A stretch of 64,000 nucleotides of DNA from CBDDHT01 sp965228615. GTDB taxonomy: Bacteria > Pseudomonadota > Alphaproteobacteria > Rhizobiales > Methyloligellaceae. Position 1 is the first letter of the stretch, and each line of letters starts with the position of its first letter. Under the pieces are notes generated by a model. That model was not told where the DNA came from, ran no database searches, and saw only the letters and a program-made list of their open reading frames with translations. The stretch is taken from assembly GCA_965228615.1 (NCBI GenBank), contig CBDDHT010000001.1, forward strand, positions 310,001 to 374,000. Reading direction: 5' to 3'. Both the position numbers and the translations under genes were made by a program. Shown one piece after another: positions 37,130 to 45,622 of this stretch.

Positions 37130-37909
37130 CTAGACTGTCGATCGGTAAGCTAATTTGGCAGAGACAAAAACAGCATTCACCCGTCTCAACACCGGCCGAC
37201 GAGGTATTATCTCGTGATTTTGTTCATAAATACCAAATAGTTGGTAATCGAATTCTTCGCAAAAAGTTTTGATTTGTTCGATCGAACGATGAAACCGATT
37301 TCCCGGGTTCATACCACATTCTATTTGGATAGCACCAATACGCGCGTCCTTGAGTAAATTTGTGCTTCCTGACAAAACTTCGAGATCGTGCCCCTCCGTA
37401 TCTATCTTGAGAAAATCAATACATTCGATACTGGATCGCGCAATATATCCACTGAGAGTGCGGATAGCAACTTGTTCAGTGCTATTCTTTAGAAGTTTAT
37501 CCGGACATTCGGTCCAGTCTGATGCAATATGATGCATTGACGGATCCAATGTGTGAATCAGCTTTGCAGTGCCGTAACGAGAGCTTAGTGCACAATTCTC
37601 GCACGTAACCAGTGGATTATCTGCGTATTTCTTCGCCAGATTTAAGTGCAGATCTTTGGCAGGCTCGAAGCACCATATTTTTGCGGATGGGAAATTCACA
37701 AGAAAGTAGTCAGTTGTTTGCCCAATGTTCGCACCTACATCGAAAACAGTTTCAAATTTTTCATTTGGAAAATATCTTAAGATATCGTGTGCTAACGACA
37801 ATCCAAATGGTAATTCGCGATAAATGTAAATATCATGCCTATTGAGGAGAGCTTTTATCGATTGCTTCAATGATGCGAAAGACTGTCGCATAAGATTTAT
37901 CCTTGACAA
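37130..37909 (-). CDS. FkbM-family methyltransferase (2)
   Basis: 259 residues. The SAM motif FETVFDVGANIGQTTDYFL lies near residue 55, WCFEPAKDLHLNLAKKY near 80, and IDFLKIDTEGHDLEVLSGS (Asp-x-Glu-Gly) near 165. The length is close to the minimal FkbM domain, with only a short N-terminal extension. It should methylate a sugar hydroxyl. It is followed by a GT2 gene and preceded by the ABC flippase gene on the same strand, suggesting one transcription unit for 39774-36085. Confidence 0.9.
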   Translation of the reverse strand: MSRINLMRQSFASLKQSIKALLNRHDIYIYRELPFGLSLAHDILRYFPNEKFETVFDVGANIGQTTDYFLVNFPSAKIWCFEPAKDLHLNLAKKYADNPLVTCENCALSSRYGTAKLIHTLDPSMHHIASDWTECPDKLLKNSTEQVAIRTLSGYIARSSIECIDFLKIDTEGHDLEVLSGSTNLLKDARIGAIQIECGMNPGNRFHRSIEQIKTFCEEFDYQLFGIYEQNHEIIPRRPVLRRVNAVFVSAKLAYRSTV

Positions 37910-37989
37910 ATGGAGCTACCATTCATCTGCCAAACCGCCGATTGGCACAGCGGTTGTAGCAGCGAAACCGCTAATGGCTGTCGTGACAA

Positions 37990-39774
37990 TCAAAGATGGC
38001 TATTGGTCGCCGGTGAATTGCTAGCGATGATTTTACCTCCATCCATCTCATAAACTATGTCGCAGAACTGTACTGTTGATAATCTATGTGCGACGATAAG
38101 TATTGTACGTTTCCCGGCGAGTCGCTGCATTGCTTCCATAACGGCGGCTTCTGTTTCATTGTCCAGAGCAGAAGTGGCTTCGTCGAATACTAGGATGTCG
38201 GGATCGTGATAAAGCGCTCTCGCAATACCAATTCGTTGTTGTTGACCGCCTGATAAGCGAACCCCATGTTCGCCTATAACCGTTTCATATCCTTGGGGAA
38301 GTTCTTCGGATACAAACTGGTCAATGTTGGCGATTTCGGCGGCTGTCCTTACCGCGTCCATTCTAATTTTTGTCTGAGGCACCCCCAGCCCAATATTACT
38401 GGCGACAGTGTCGTCGGTCAGGTATATCCGCTGTGGCACATACCCAAAATTAAGTTTCCATGCTGCAATATTTTCTGAGCTAAGAAGTACGCCTCCCACC
38501 CGTATTTCACCCGATTGCGGCACAAGTAATCCTAGTATCAAATCGACTACGGTAGTCTTTCCAGCGCCTGTCTTTCCTACGAACCCGATAGTAGTATTTG
38601 GTTCGATCTTGATATTTATATCGGAGAGTGAGGCAGTGTTTGCGCCAGGATAAGTAAACGTAACATCATTTAGTTCGATGATTGCCGGAAATGAAAGAGT
38701 ATTGCCAGCATCATTGAACTCCAATGAGCTATATGCGACTGCCCTTTGTCGTGCACAGGTGGCATCATTTATTTCGTGGTTCATGTTGCGAAGTGCGGCT
38801 TTGTGAAAAGTAATCATAGTAAATCCATTGAATATTTGCTGCAAACTAGGCATTAACCGATAACCAGCGAACGCATAAGTGCCAAGAATTGGCAGTATTT
38901 CTTGAAAACCATTATCTCGATCAATCAAATAAATAGCAATCAAAAGGATGCCGCCAAAAGCCAAAATCTCTAAGAAATAGCGTGGTAACTGGGCAATGAT
39001 CAGCGCGTGACTGCGATTGCGGCAATATCGTGCCGATGGGCCTTCGAAGTGTCGAATAAAGACAGCCTCGTTGCCCAAAATTTTGATTGCTTTTATTGCT
39101 CCGAAGAACTCATTTAGCGCCTTGAACCTAGCGGTGTTGGCTATAAGTCGGCTTTCACCAAGCGCAATTAGTTTGAGTCGTACCATAACAAAAATTGCCA
39201 AATACGCGCCACCGAGGAACGTTGCAACTATTGTTGCAAGCAAAGGGTCGACAAAAATCAGTAAACACACGATTGCAATTGCGAAAAGCCCGCGTGCAAA
39301 TATGTCGAGTACGGGCATGATTACACCGGTCGCGACTTGGTCAGCCTCTGTAAGAATGTTCTTTGTTAAATCTGCGCTGTTACGGGATAAATAGAACACG
39401 TAGGGCGTTGATGCATATAACTGGAGTAACCGCATTCCCAAGCTGTGTATACATCCAAGGCAATATCGTGTCTGGGCCCAGGAATATACAGCCATGCTAG
39501 CATTGCTAACAACTAATAGGAGCAGTGCAATGACACCTAGAGCAATCAAGAAAGCGTTGGAATTGTGAGACCCGAATATTTGTTGCAATCGGAAAAGAGA
39601 GTCAACTTGATTGATTTGAGTGGGGTCGGCGGCCACTGCTAGAAATGGCATGACTGCGGCAACGCTGAGAACTTGAAGAGCCGCTGAAAAGAGTGCTAAG
39701 ACCAAGAGAAGGGCGAGCATTCGTTGCTCTTTGCGCGTGAGAAGTTTTATGATATTATAAAAAAATGTAAACAA
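37990..39774 (-). CDS. ABC transporter, fused permease/ATPase (PglK/MsbA-like flippase)
   Basis: 594 residues. The N-terminal half has six predicted membrane helices (about residues 18-320). The ATPase half carries Walker A GKTGAGKT (400-407), Q-loop YVPQRIYL, signature LSGGQQQR (507-513), Walker B ILVFDE (527-532) and switch His563 in AHRLS. This plan is that of PglK/WlaB, which flips lipid-linked oligosaccharides across the inner membrane, and of MsbA. No Wzx-type flippase exists in the window, so this protein is the best candidate to flip the repeat unit (inference). All nucleotide-binding motifs are intact. Confidence 0.9.
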   Translation of the reverse strand: MFTFFYNIIKLLTRKEQRMLALLLVLALFSAALQVLSVAAVMPFLAVAADPTQINQVDSLFRLQQIFGSHNSNAFLIALGVIALLLLVVSNASMAVYSWAQTRYCLGCIHSLGMRLLQLYASTPYVFYLSRNSADLTKNILTEADQVATGVIMPVLDIFARGLFAIAIVCLLIFVDPLLATIVATFLGGAYLAIFVMVRLKLIALGESRLIANTARFKALNEFFGAIKAIKILGNEAVFIRHFEGPSARYCRNRSHALIIAQLPRYFLEILAFGGILLIAIYLIDRDNGFQEILPILGTYAFAGYRLMPSLQQIFNGFTMITFHKAALRNMNHEINDATCARQRAVAYSSLEFNDAGNTLSFPAIIELNDVTFTYPGANTASLSDINIKIEPNTTIGFVGKTGAGKTTVVDLILGLLVPQSGEIRVGGVLLSSENIAAWKLNFGYVPQRIYLTDDTVASNIGLGVPQTKIRMDAVRTAAEIANIDQFVSEELPQGYETVIGEHGVRLSGGQQQRIGIARALYHDPDILVFDEATSALDNETEAAVMEAMQRLAGKRTILIVAHRLSTVQFCDIVYEMDGGKIIASNSPATNSHL

Positions 39775-39988
39775 AAAAGTTATCCTGAAGAAACCTTGCT
39801 AGATTAAAGTGCGAAAGAAGTGTCGAGTATTATTCGGGTAAATAGTGGAATATCTTGATCATTGAAGTCATGGAGGTGATCAAATATTGTTCAACGCGGA
39901 ATGGCGCGACGTGAATGAAAATAGAATCGATGATGTAATTGTGAATTCATAATAATACGATGCATTCTGGAATGTTTTGTTCAAAAAA

Positions 39989-40888
39989 CTAAATGCGTTG
40001 TTCAAAAATTTGCCTTGAGCAAGCGTTGCTAACTCGTTGTTGGCATATGTTGAGGTCGCGGATGTAAAGAGAGTTTTGTGTAGTGATTTGATTAGAAGTG
40101 TTGTGGTCATAATATGCTATGCGGCGCGTATAAGGATTGTATATGCATCGGCGGAAACCAGCAGAATGTAGAATTGATTCGGTATGTTGAGTGACGGTTT
40201 CTATTTGGATTGCAATTAGCGTTGGGGTAGCTAGAATGTTTTCGGCTCCCTTGATTATATTTTCTTCATGACCTTCAACGTCCATTTTGATGAATATTGG
40301 TTTCATACCTTTGAGAAGTTTGTCAATGGTGCATATGCGGACTTCGCGAGTCGTGGCGTGTTGGTCGTTAGTGATGCAATTGAGTGTGTCACGGCCTATT
40401 GTAAGTCGCGCGGTGCCGTTCTTTGAGCCCAGTGCTTCCTCGACGAGTTGTACGCGACTGTCTATCCTGTTGGCCTGAACATTGCGGCGCAATGCGTCCA
40501 TAGTAACTGGATCTGGTTCGACGGAAATAGAGCGTGCTTTGCAGACTGCGGAAGCCAAAATAGTATAACTGCCTATATTGGCTCCTACGTCGATGTATAA
40601 GTCCTGCGGACGTAGGAAATGCAGCAGAAAAACCATATCTCTAAATTCATGCAAACCGCAATATATATTTCCAGTGGCGCCTGTCATGCCATTGCGGGCG
40701 ATAAGTTTGGAGCCTTCGATCCATTGAAATTCGATTTCGGTGTGTAGTCGACTTTCAATTTGCCAACGTATGTAGCGGCAGTAAGCTTTATACAAATGTT
40801 GGGAGCTTATAGGGTGGTTGGCAATGTATGTAAGGGTTGAAATTATATTTCGCATATAGTCGAGTGGGGCAGTATGTTTCCGTAACAT
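39989..40888 (-). CDS. FkbM-family methyltransferase (3)
   Basis: 299 residues. SAM site DLYIDVGANIGSYTILASAVC near residue 97, ISVEPDPVTMDALRRNVQAN near 120, and PIFIKMDVEGHEENIIKGAENIL near 200. The N-terminal 90 residues (including LYKAYCRYIRWQIESRLHTEIEFQWI) are an extension often seen in polysaccharide-cluster members. A C-terminal tail past the domain (residues 265-299) is of low complexity. It probably O-methylates one of the sugars of the chain. It is one of three members in the cluster; each would be expected to act on a different position or residue. Confidence 0.88.
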   Translation of the reverse strand: MLRKHTAPLDYMRNIISTLTYIANHPISSQHLYKAYCRYIRWQIESRLHTEIEFQWIEGSKLIARNGMTGATGNIYCGLHEFRDMVFLLHFLRPQDLYIDVGANIGSYTILASAVCKARSISVEPDPVTMDALRRNVQANRIDSRVQLVEEALGSKNGTARLTIGRDTLNCITNDQHATTREVRICTIDKLLKGMKPIFIKMDVEGHEENIIKGAENILATPTLIAIQIETVTQHTESILHSAGFRRCIYNPYTRRIAYYDHNTSNQITTQNSLYIRDLNICQQRVSNACSRQIFEQRI

Positions 40889-41209
40889 GTTGATGAAGAA
40901 CTATTATCAACGGCGTGTGTTAGTATATGTGCTGTGTTTCAGGAATTGGAGCTGCAGAATGTAAATGTCGGTGTACGTAACACGCCCGTAAATACCACTC
41001 GTCCCTTAGGGCCAATCGGTTTTGTCGGGTGTGCGTTCAAGTTGCCGATAGGCGGTAGCGCACGTAACACGCCCGATAACGCTGATTGGCAAGCAAGTTA
41101 GCTTGCTTACAATATTCGCCCAATTACCCTCTTGCGGTTATAGGTCGAGATTTGCACAAAACCAATTGCACGCCTTCAGCTTATCTGGCGGGGTCGCCAA
41201 TCTCTTGAG
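40889..41209. other. Intergenic region with 14-bp direct repeats
   Basis: About 320 bp between galE and the third FkbM gene, both on the minus strand. It holds two exact copies of ACGTAACACGCCCG at 40975-40988 and 41062-41075, 87 bp apart, and a perfect ops core GGCGGTAGCG on the plus strand at 41051-41060. It marks the step from the GC-rich galE/xylose genes to the AT-rich island. Confidence 0.5.
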
Positions 41210-42259
41210 TCAACCATGCCTTGCGCGCAAACTCGCAGCTCCGAGATCAGTCACAGCGTCCGCTTCTAAATTTAATGCAGATTTTTGATGCCAAGCCCAA
41301 GCGGTTTCAATAATCCGTTTCAGATCGTCCAGTTGCGGCTGCCATCCAAGCTCAGATCGGGCCTTGGATGCATCAGCAATCAATATCGCCGGATCACCGG
41401 TCCGCCGATCGCCCTCAACAACCGGAACGGCACGCCCTGTGACGTCTTGGACCTGGTCGATAACCTGTCGGACCGAAAAGCCACGCCCGTTGCCAAGGTT
41501 ATAGACCCCGGAGCTGCGACCGTGGAGCAGTCCGTCGAGTGCAAGCACATGCGCATCAGCCAAATCGGATACGTGAATGTAATCTCGGATGCAGGTCCCG
41601 TCGGGCGTGTCGTAGTCCGTTCCGAACAGCGTTATGCACGCGCGTGCGCCCGAGGCGCCATCGAGCACGAGGGGAATCAAATGGGTTTCCGGGTCGTGAG
41701 TTTCGCCGATCTCGTTATCAGGGTCCGCTCCTGCCGCATTGAAATAGCGCAACGCGACTGAGCATATGCCGTGGGCGTCACCGAAATCTACAAGCATGCG
41801 CTCGACCATGAATTTTGAAGCGCCATAAGGATTGATAGGGCGCTGCTGCGTCTCCTCATCGATGGGAACTTGCTCCGGCATTCCATAGGTTGAGCAAGTG
41901 CTCGAGAACACTATGTGCCGGATGCCATGGTCTCTCATGGCCTCAAGAAGTGTCAGGCTCCCAGCCACATTGTTCCGATAGTATTTTCCCGGATATGCGA
42001 CGGACTCGCCAACATAGGCAAAGGCTGCAAAGTGGAGGACGGCTAGCGGCTTGTGCTTTGCGATGACCTCATCAAGCCGCGCACGGTCGAGAATGTCGCC
42101 CTGCTCCAGTGGGCCCCACTTCACGGCCCAGTCATGGCCGTAGACAAGATTATCGTAGGCAACCGGAAAATAGCCCGCCTTTGCGAGCGCCTTGCAGGCA
42201 TGCGAGCCGATATAGCCCGCACCTCCCGTCACCAAGACTGTCCCTCGACGTTGACTCAC
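41210..42259 (-). CDS. galE: UDP-glucose 4-epimerase
   Basis: 349 residues with the GalE signature: VTGGAGYIGSHACKALAKAG, VLHFAAFAYVGESVAYPGKYYRNNVAGSL, FSSTCSTYGMPEQVPIDE (Ser/Thr), NPYGASKFMVERML (Tyr-x3-Lys), RYFNAAGADPDNEIGE and GTDYDTPDGTCIRDYIHVSDLADAHV. It interconverts UDP-glucose and UDP-galactose. Next to a UDP-xylose synthase it might also act on UDP-xylose/arabinose (inference). Its ATG overlaps the stop of the upstream gene by four bases, so the two are co-translated. Confidence 0.95.
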   Translation of the reverse strand: MSQRRGTVLVTGGAGYIGSHACKALAKAGYFPVAYDNLVYGHDWAVKWGPLEQGDILDRARLDEVIAKHKPLAVLHFAAFAYVGESVAYPGKYYRNNVAGSLTLLEAMRDHGIRHIVFSSTCSTYGMPEQVPIDEETQQRPINPYGASKFMVERMLVDFGDAHGICSVALRYFNAAGADPDNEIGETHDPETHLIPLVLDGASGARACITLFGTDYDTPDGTCIRDYIHVSDLADAHVLALDGLLHGRSSGVYNLGNGRGFSVRQVIDQVQDVTGRAVPVVEGDRRTGDPAILIADASKARSELGWQPQLDDLKRIIETAWAWHQKSALNLEADAVTDLGAASLRARHG

Positions 42260-43284
42260 GCGGCGGGGATCACAGTCTTTGCCGTGCCCTGGCCCAAACC
42301 TTCAGACAGGAGGCGATCGAAATAGGCAATGGTGGACTGCAATCCTTCACGAAGAGGGATCGCAGGCTCCCAGGCTAACAATTCTCTTGCTGCTGCAATG
42401 TCGGGTTGGCGTTGCTTGGGATCGTCGACAGGCAATGCGAGCTGGTTTAGTTTCGCCTTCGACCCCGTCATCTCGAGCACGAGTTCGGCCAGTTCCTTGA
42501 TGGAGAATTCGGTCGGATTACCAAGATTGATCGGCCCGGTGAGCCCCGCTGGACTGTTCATGAGCAGCACGAAGCCGTCGATGAGATCGTCCACGTAACA
42601 AAATGATCGCGTCTGGCTACCGTCGCCGTAAATCGTGATGGGTTCGCCCATGAGAGCTTGCACGATGAAATTCGATACAACACGCCCATCGTTCGGATGC
42701 ATGCGGGGCCCATAGGTATTGAAAATCCGCGCGACCTTGATGGGGAGGCCGTGCTGGCGGCGATAATCAAAAAACAGCGTCTCGGCGCAGCGCTTGCCTT
42801 CATCATAGCAAGACCTCGGGCCAATAGGGTTCACATTGCCCCAATAGTCTTCCGGTTGCGGGTGCACGGAAGGATCGCCATAAACTTCGGACGTCGATGC
42901 CTGAAAGATTCGGCAGTTTAGCCGCTTGGCCAATCCGAGCATATTGATGGCACCATGCACGCTGGTTTTCGTCGTTTGCACCGGATCATGTTGATAGTGG
43001 ATAGGGGAGGCGGGGCAGGCCAGATTGTAGATCTGGTCCACTTCGACATAGAGCGGAAACGTCACATCGTGGCGCATGAGCTCGAAACGCGGATGGCCGA
43101 TGAGATGCTCTACATTGGCCTTGTTGCCAGTAAAGAAATTGTCCAGGCAGAGCACATCATGGCCGCCCGCAATCAACCTGTCGCAAAGGTGCGAGCCGAG
43201 AAATCCGGCGCCCCCCGTGACCAAGATCGTTTGGCGGTCGTTGGGGTTTGCTGATGCGCGGTTTTGATTGGACTGATTGTTCAT
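42256..43284 (-). CDS. UDP-glucuronate decarboxylase (UDP-xylose synthase)
   Basis: The start at ATG 43284 (MNNQSNQNRAS) is preferred over 43323. About 342 residues: VTGGAGFLGSHLCDRLIAGGHDVLCLDNFFTGNKANVEHL, HDVTFPLYVEVDQIYNLACPASPIHYQ and SEVYGDPSVHPQPEDYWGNVNPIGPRSCYDEGKRCAE. The YDEGKR box and ARIFNTYGPRMHPNDGRVVSNFI are diagnostic of the UXS family. It makes UDP-xylose from UDP-glucuronate. No UDP-glucose dehydrogenase is in the window, so its substrate must come from elsewhere. It forms a pair with galE. Confidence 0.93.
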   Translation of the reverse strand: MNNQSNQNRASANPNDRQTILVTGGAGFLGSHLCDRLIAGGHDVLCLDNFFTGNKANVEHLIGHPRFELMRHDVTFPLYVEVDQIYNLACPASPIHYQHDPVQTTKTSVHGAINMLGLAKRLNCRIFQASTSEVYGDPSVHPQPEDYWGNVNPIGPRSCYDEGKRCAETLFFDYRRQHGLPIKVARIFNTYGPRMHPNDGRVVSNFIVQALMGEPITIYGDGSQTRSFCYVDDLIDGFVLLMNSPAGLTGPINLGNPTEFSIKELAELVLEMTGSKAKLNQLALPVDDPKQRQPDIAAARELLAWEPAIPLREGLQSTIAYFDRLLSEGLGQGTAKTVIPAA

Positions 43285-43604
43285 AATTTTACCACGGCTA
43301 CCGCACTCCGGGTGACTCGCCACCCCGATAAAACTTGGAAGTCAGCACGAAACATACGCATCAGTTGAGCGTTGCCAGGATGAGTTTCGCTATCTTGCGT
43401 GACGCCATATTTCACCACAGCGCGCGCATTCAGTAAAGTTAATTCTGATTGTTAAAACAATGATTTACCGGGTTGTTCATCCCATTTTGGTTTGTCACAG
43501 TGCTTGTGGTCGTCCTGTTTTGCTTCTTCTCTCGCACACGACTGGCGGTCGCGGCTCATGACCTTGTGTATTGGGCGATCTATTTGAGGGGCAGTTTCGT
43601 CGCG
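43285..43604. other. Leader of the xylose/galactose pair
   Basis: About 320 bp. On the minus strand, TGCGGTAGCC at 43296-43305 lies about a dozen bases before the decarboxylase ATG. Near 43448-43461 ATTGTTAAAACAAT forms a weak hairpin. No gene was found. Confidence 0.4.
43296..43305 (-). promoter_or_regulatory. ops-like element candidate, decarboxylase leader
   Basis: TGCGGTAGCC on the transcribed strand matches the ops core GGCGGTAGCG at eight of ten positions, with an uninterrupted GCGGTAGC. It is within 12 bases of the start codon, which is closer than in E. coli operons, so it could also be chance. Confidence 0.25.
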
Positions 43605-45053
43605 CTAGCCTGTATCTGCAGGGGCCACAGGCGTGTTTTCGCGCGCCAGACGCAATGCCATGTCGTTTAGGCGCTCGCCCTTTACGACAACAGCAAATGT
43701 GCGCAGCACGATTTTGACATCAAGCCAAAACGACATGTTCCGGACATACCATTGATCGAGCGAATCCTTGTCCTCGATCGAGATAATCCGGCCGCCGTTC
43801 ACTTGTGCCCAACCTGTAACGCCCGGCCGCACGCTTAACCTGACAGTTGCATTTGGAGCGAGATCCGCTGCCAAGAGCGGTCTTGGCCCGACGAACGACA
43901 TATCGCCAGCCAGTATATTGTAAAGCTGTGGCAACTCGTCCAAACGCGTTCGCCTCAGAAAGCGCCCCAAACCGGATTGCCGGTCGTCGTCAGGAATCCG
44001 GTTGCCGTATCCGTCATGAGCCTCACGCATGGTGCGAAATTTGTGAAGCTTGAAGGGCCGGCCGCGGTAGCCTGGACGCTGCTGCCAAAATGTTAGGGGC
44101 AAACCCACATCGACGACAACAAGCAGGGCGACGACAGCTGCCACAGGCAAGAGAGCAATCGTTAGAAGAAGAGCGCCTGCAATATCGAGCATCCGTTTTA
44201 CGCGGACATAGGGTGGCTTAACCGTTCTTTCGCTCGCCAGCAGTGTTGCCTGAGTCGGTGAGGCCGGCTGAGGCGTTCGCAAATGCTCGCGATCCTCAAA
44301 CAAACCGATGCGTTCGGCAAAGAAGTCCAGAGCGATGCCGGTCTCGCGCTCTGTCTGCAAAATTGTCTCGCGCGCTTGCTCAGACAGTTGATCGAGTGGT
44401 TCGGTAATCACAATGCGCGTAATAGCGATGCCGTGAACTTCGTATTTCGCGAGGATACGAGGCAGCTCTTCAGGGGCTCCGATAATCTTATGAAATTGGA
44501 TGAGCCTGCCACGAAACTCCCCGGCTGCCAGGATCCCAACGATCGAAATTCGTTCGGATGCAAAATCGGTCACTGACCGCAGGTAAAGCTCCGTGACGCG
44601 GTTCAACCCGACTATGAGCACGTGCTCCGCGCCGCGCTCGCCCTGTCGTCTAGTATCCTTCTCGCGGCCTAGTCGGCTGCGGAGCAGGCGGGTCGCAACC
44701 CGAACGCCGATCATGCCGGATACCAAAACGAACCACTGAATGACGGGAAGAGAACGGGCAACGCCCTCGAGACGGTTGAAAACGAATGTCGCGGCCAGGC
44801 TGAGCAATATGGCAACAATCGTCGCGGCCAAGATGCGCAGCACTTCAGGCAGGGAGGCGTATGACCAAATATCTCTGTTAAGGCCTGCTACGCCGAAGGT
44901 GAGGGCGGCGACCACAACCGAAATACCGGCATATGGCTGAACAGCCATGATGGCAGCTGTCGATGATTCAAAGTTCTCACGGAGCAAAAGGGCAACAAAA
45001 GGCGCAGCGCCCACACAAAGCAAATCAATCGCTGAAATGACGATCCGACGCAC
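43605..45053 (-). CDS. Initiating polyprenyl sugar-1-phosphate transferase (WcaJ/PssY-like)
   Basis: 482 residues in the long (WcaJ-type) form. Four membrane helices lie in residues 1-120, then a Rossmann-like middle domain (HVLIVGLNRVTELYLRSV, FHKIIGAPEELPRIL). A fifth helix (DIAGALLLTIALLPVAAVVALLVVV) leads into the catalytic bacterial sugar transferase domain: QQRPGYRGRPFKLHKFRTMREAHDG, LGRFLRRTRLDELPQLYNILAGDMSFVGPRPLL (with the DE pair) and RPGVTGWAQVNG. It moves a sugar-1-phosphate onto undecaprenyl phosphate, the first step of chain assembly. It is the rightmost gene of the minus-strand polysaccharide block. Confidence 0.93.
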   Translation of the reverse strand: MRRIVISAIDLLCVGAAPFVALLLRENFESSTAAIMAVQPYAGISVVVAALTFGVAGLNRDIWSYASLPEVLRILAATIVAILLSLAATFVFNRLEGVARSLPVIQWFVLVSGMIGVRVATRLLRSRLGREKDTRRQGERGAEHVLIVGLNRVTELYLRSVTDFASERISIVGILAAGEFRGRLIQFHKIIGAPEELPRILAKYEVHGIAITRIVITEPLDQLSEQARETILQTERETGIALDFFAERIGLFEDREHLRTPQPASPTQATLLASERTVKPPYVRVKRMLDIAGALLLTIALLPVAAVVALLVVVDVGLPLTFWQQRPGYRGRPFKLHKFRTMREAHDGYGNRIPDDDRQSGLGRFLRRTRLDELPQLYNILAGDMSFVGPRPLLAADLAPNATVRLSVRPGVTGWAQVNGGRIISIEDKDSLDQWYVRNMSFWLDVKIVLRTFAVVVKGERLNDMALRLARENTPVAPADTG

Positions 45054-45622
45054 GCTACCCTACCCCAACGCTACACCGTGGCGATGGGGAACGTTACCGC
45101 GTCACAATTTGATTAACAAGTCGTAAACGGGTTTGTTAGTGCAAGAATATGTCTAATGTGAGAATTGCCACATACTGTGCAACTGCGTCCCAAGGCGATC
45201 AACGAACCTCTATATGATTGTTTATACACGATAATATCGTGTTGAACTACTGTTTTTGCGCGCTTTTGGACATATTCTTTCGACAAAATCAAATCATAAG
45301 AGGCGTCTATATTCGAATAACGCAAAGCAGACAGAATATGGCCATGTTGCTGCCGCGTCGTGGCGCACCGCGAGGCCGGCATCTGTGCTGGTTCCGCCTC
45401 TTGCACCAGTTCAAGCTATCGATTGCACGCGCTGCGCAAAGCCAGAGCGACAAACCCGCGGCTCAACGGCGGTTCATCGATGTCCGCCGTGATATGCGCG
45501 TTTCATGCGCCGGTCTTCGAACCGACTTCTCACGTGATGACGACGAATTATTGGACCTTAGGCCGCGCCTTCTTTCGCACTTCTCGTCGCGGAATTGAAA
45601 ATTCCCATTCCGGGATTTGGTT
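45054..45622. other. Leader of the initiating-transferase gene
   Basis: About 570 bp between two minus-strand genes. It should hold the promoter for the initiating transferase. On the minus strand, CGCGGTAACG at 45092-45101 lies about 38 bases before its ATG and matches the ops core at eight of ten positions. A plus-strand open frame (45218-45598) lacks a ribosome site and is not counted as a gene. Confidence 0.4.
45092..45101 (-). promoter_or_regulatory. ops-like element candidate, initiating-transferase leader
   Basis: CGCGGTAACG on the transcribed strand, followed by TT. It keeps GCGGTA and CG of the ops core GGCGGTAGCG. The position in the leader is suitable for an RfaH-like factor; the match is imperfect. 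Confidence 0.25.

Noticed and set aside
41051..41060. Exact ops core GGCGGTAGCG
   Set aside because: It is on the plus strand, while the flanking genes are transcribed on the minus strand. An RfaH-type factor reads the non-template strand of the transcribed gene, so the orientation is wrong.
45218..45598. 126-codon plus-strand frame opposite the polysaccharide leader
   Set aside because: No ribosome site, and the composition shifts abruptly along its length. It more likely covers promoter DNA of the minus-strand gene.
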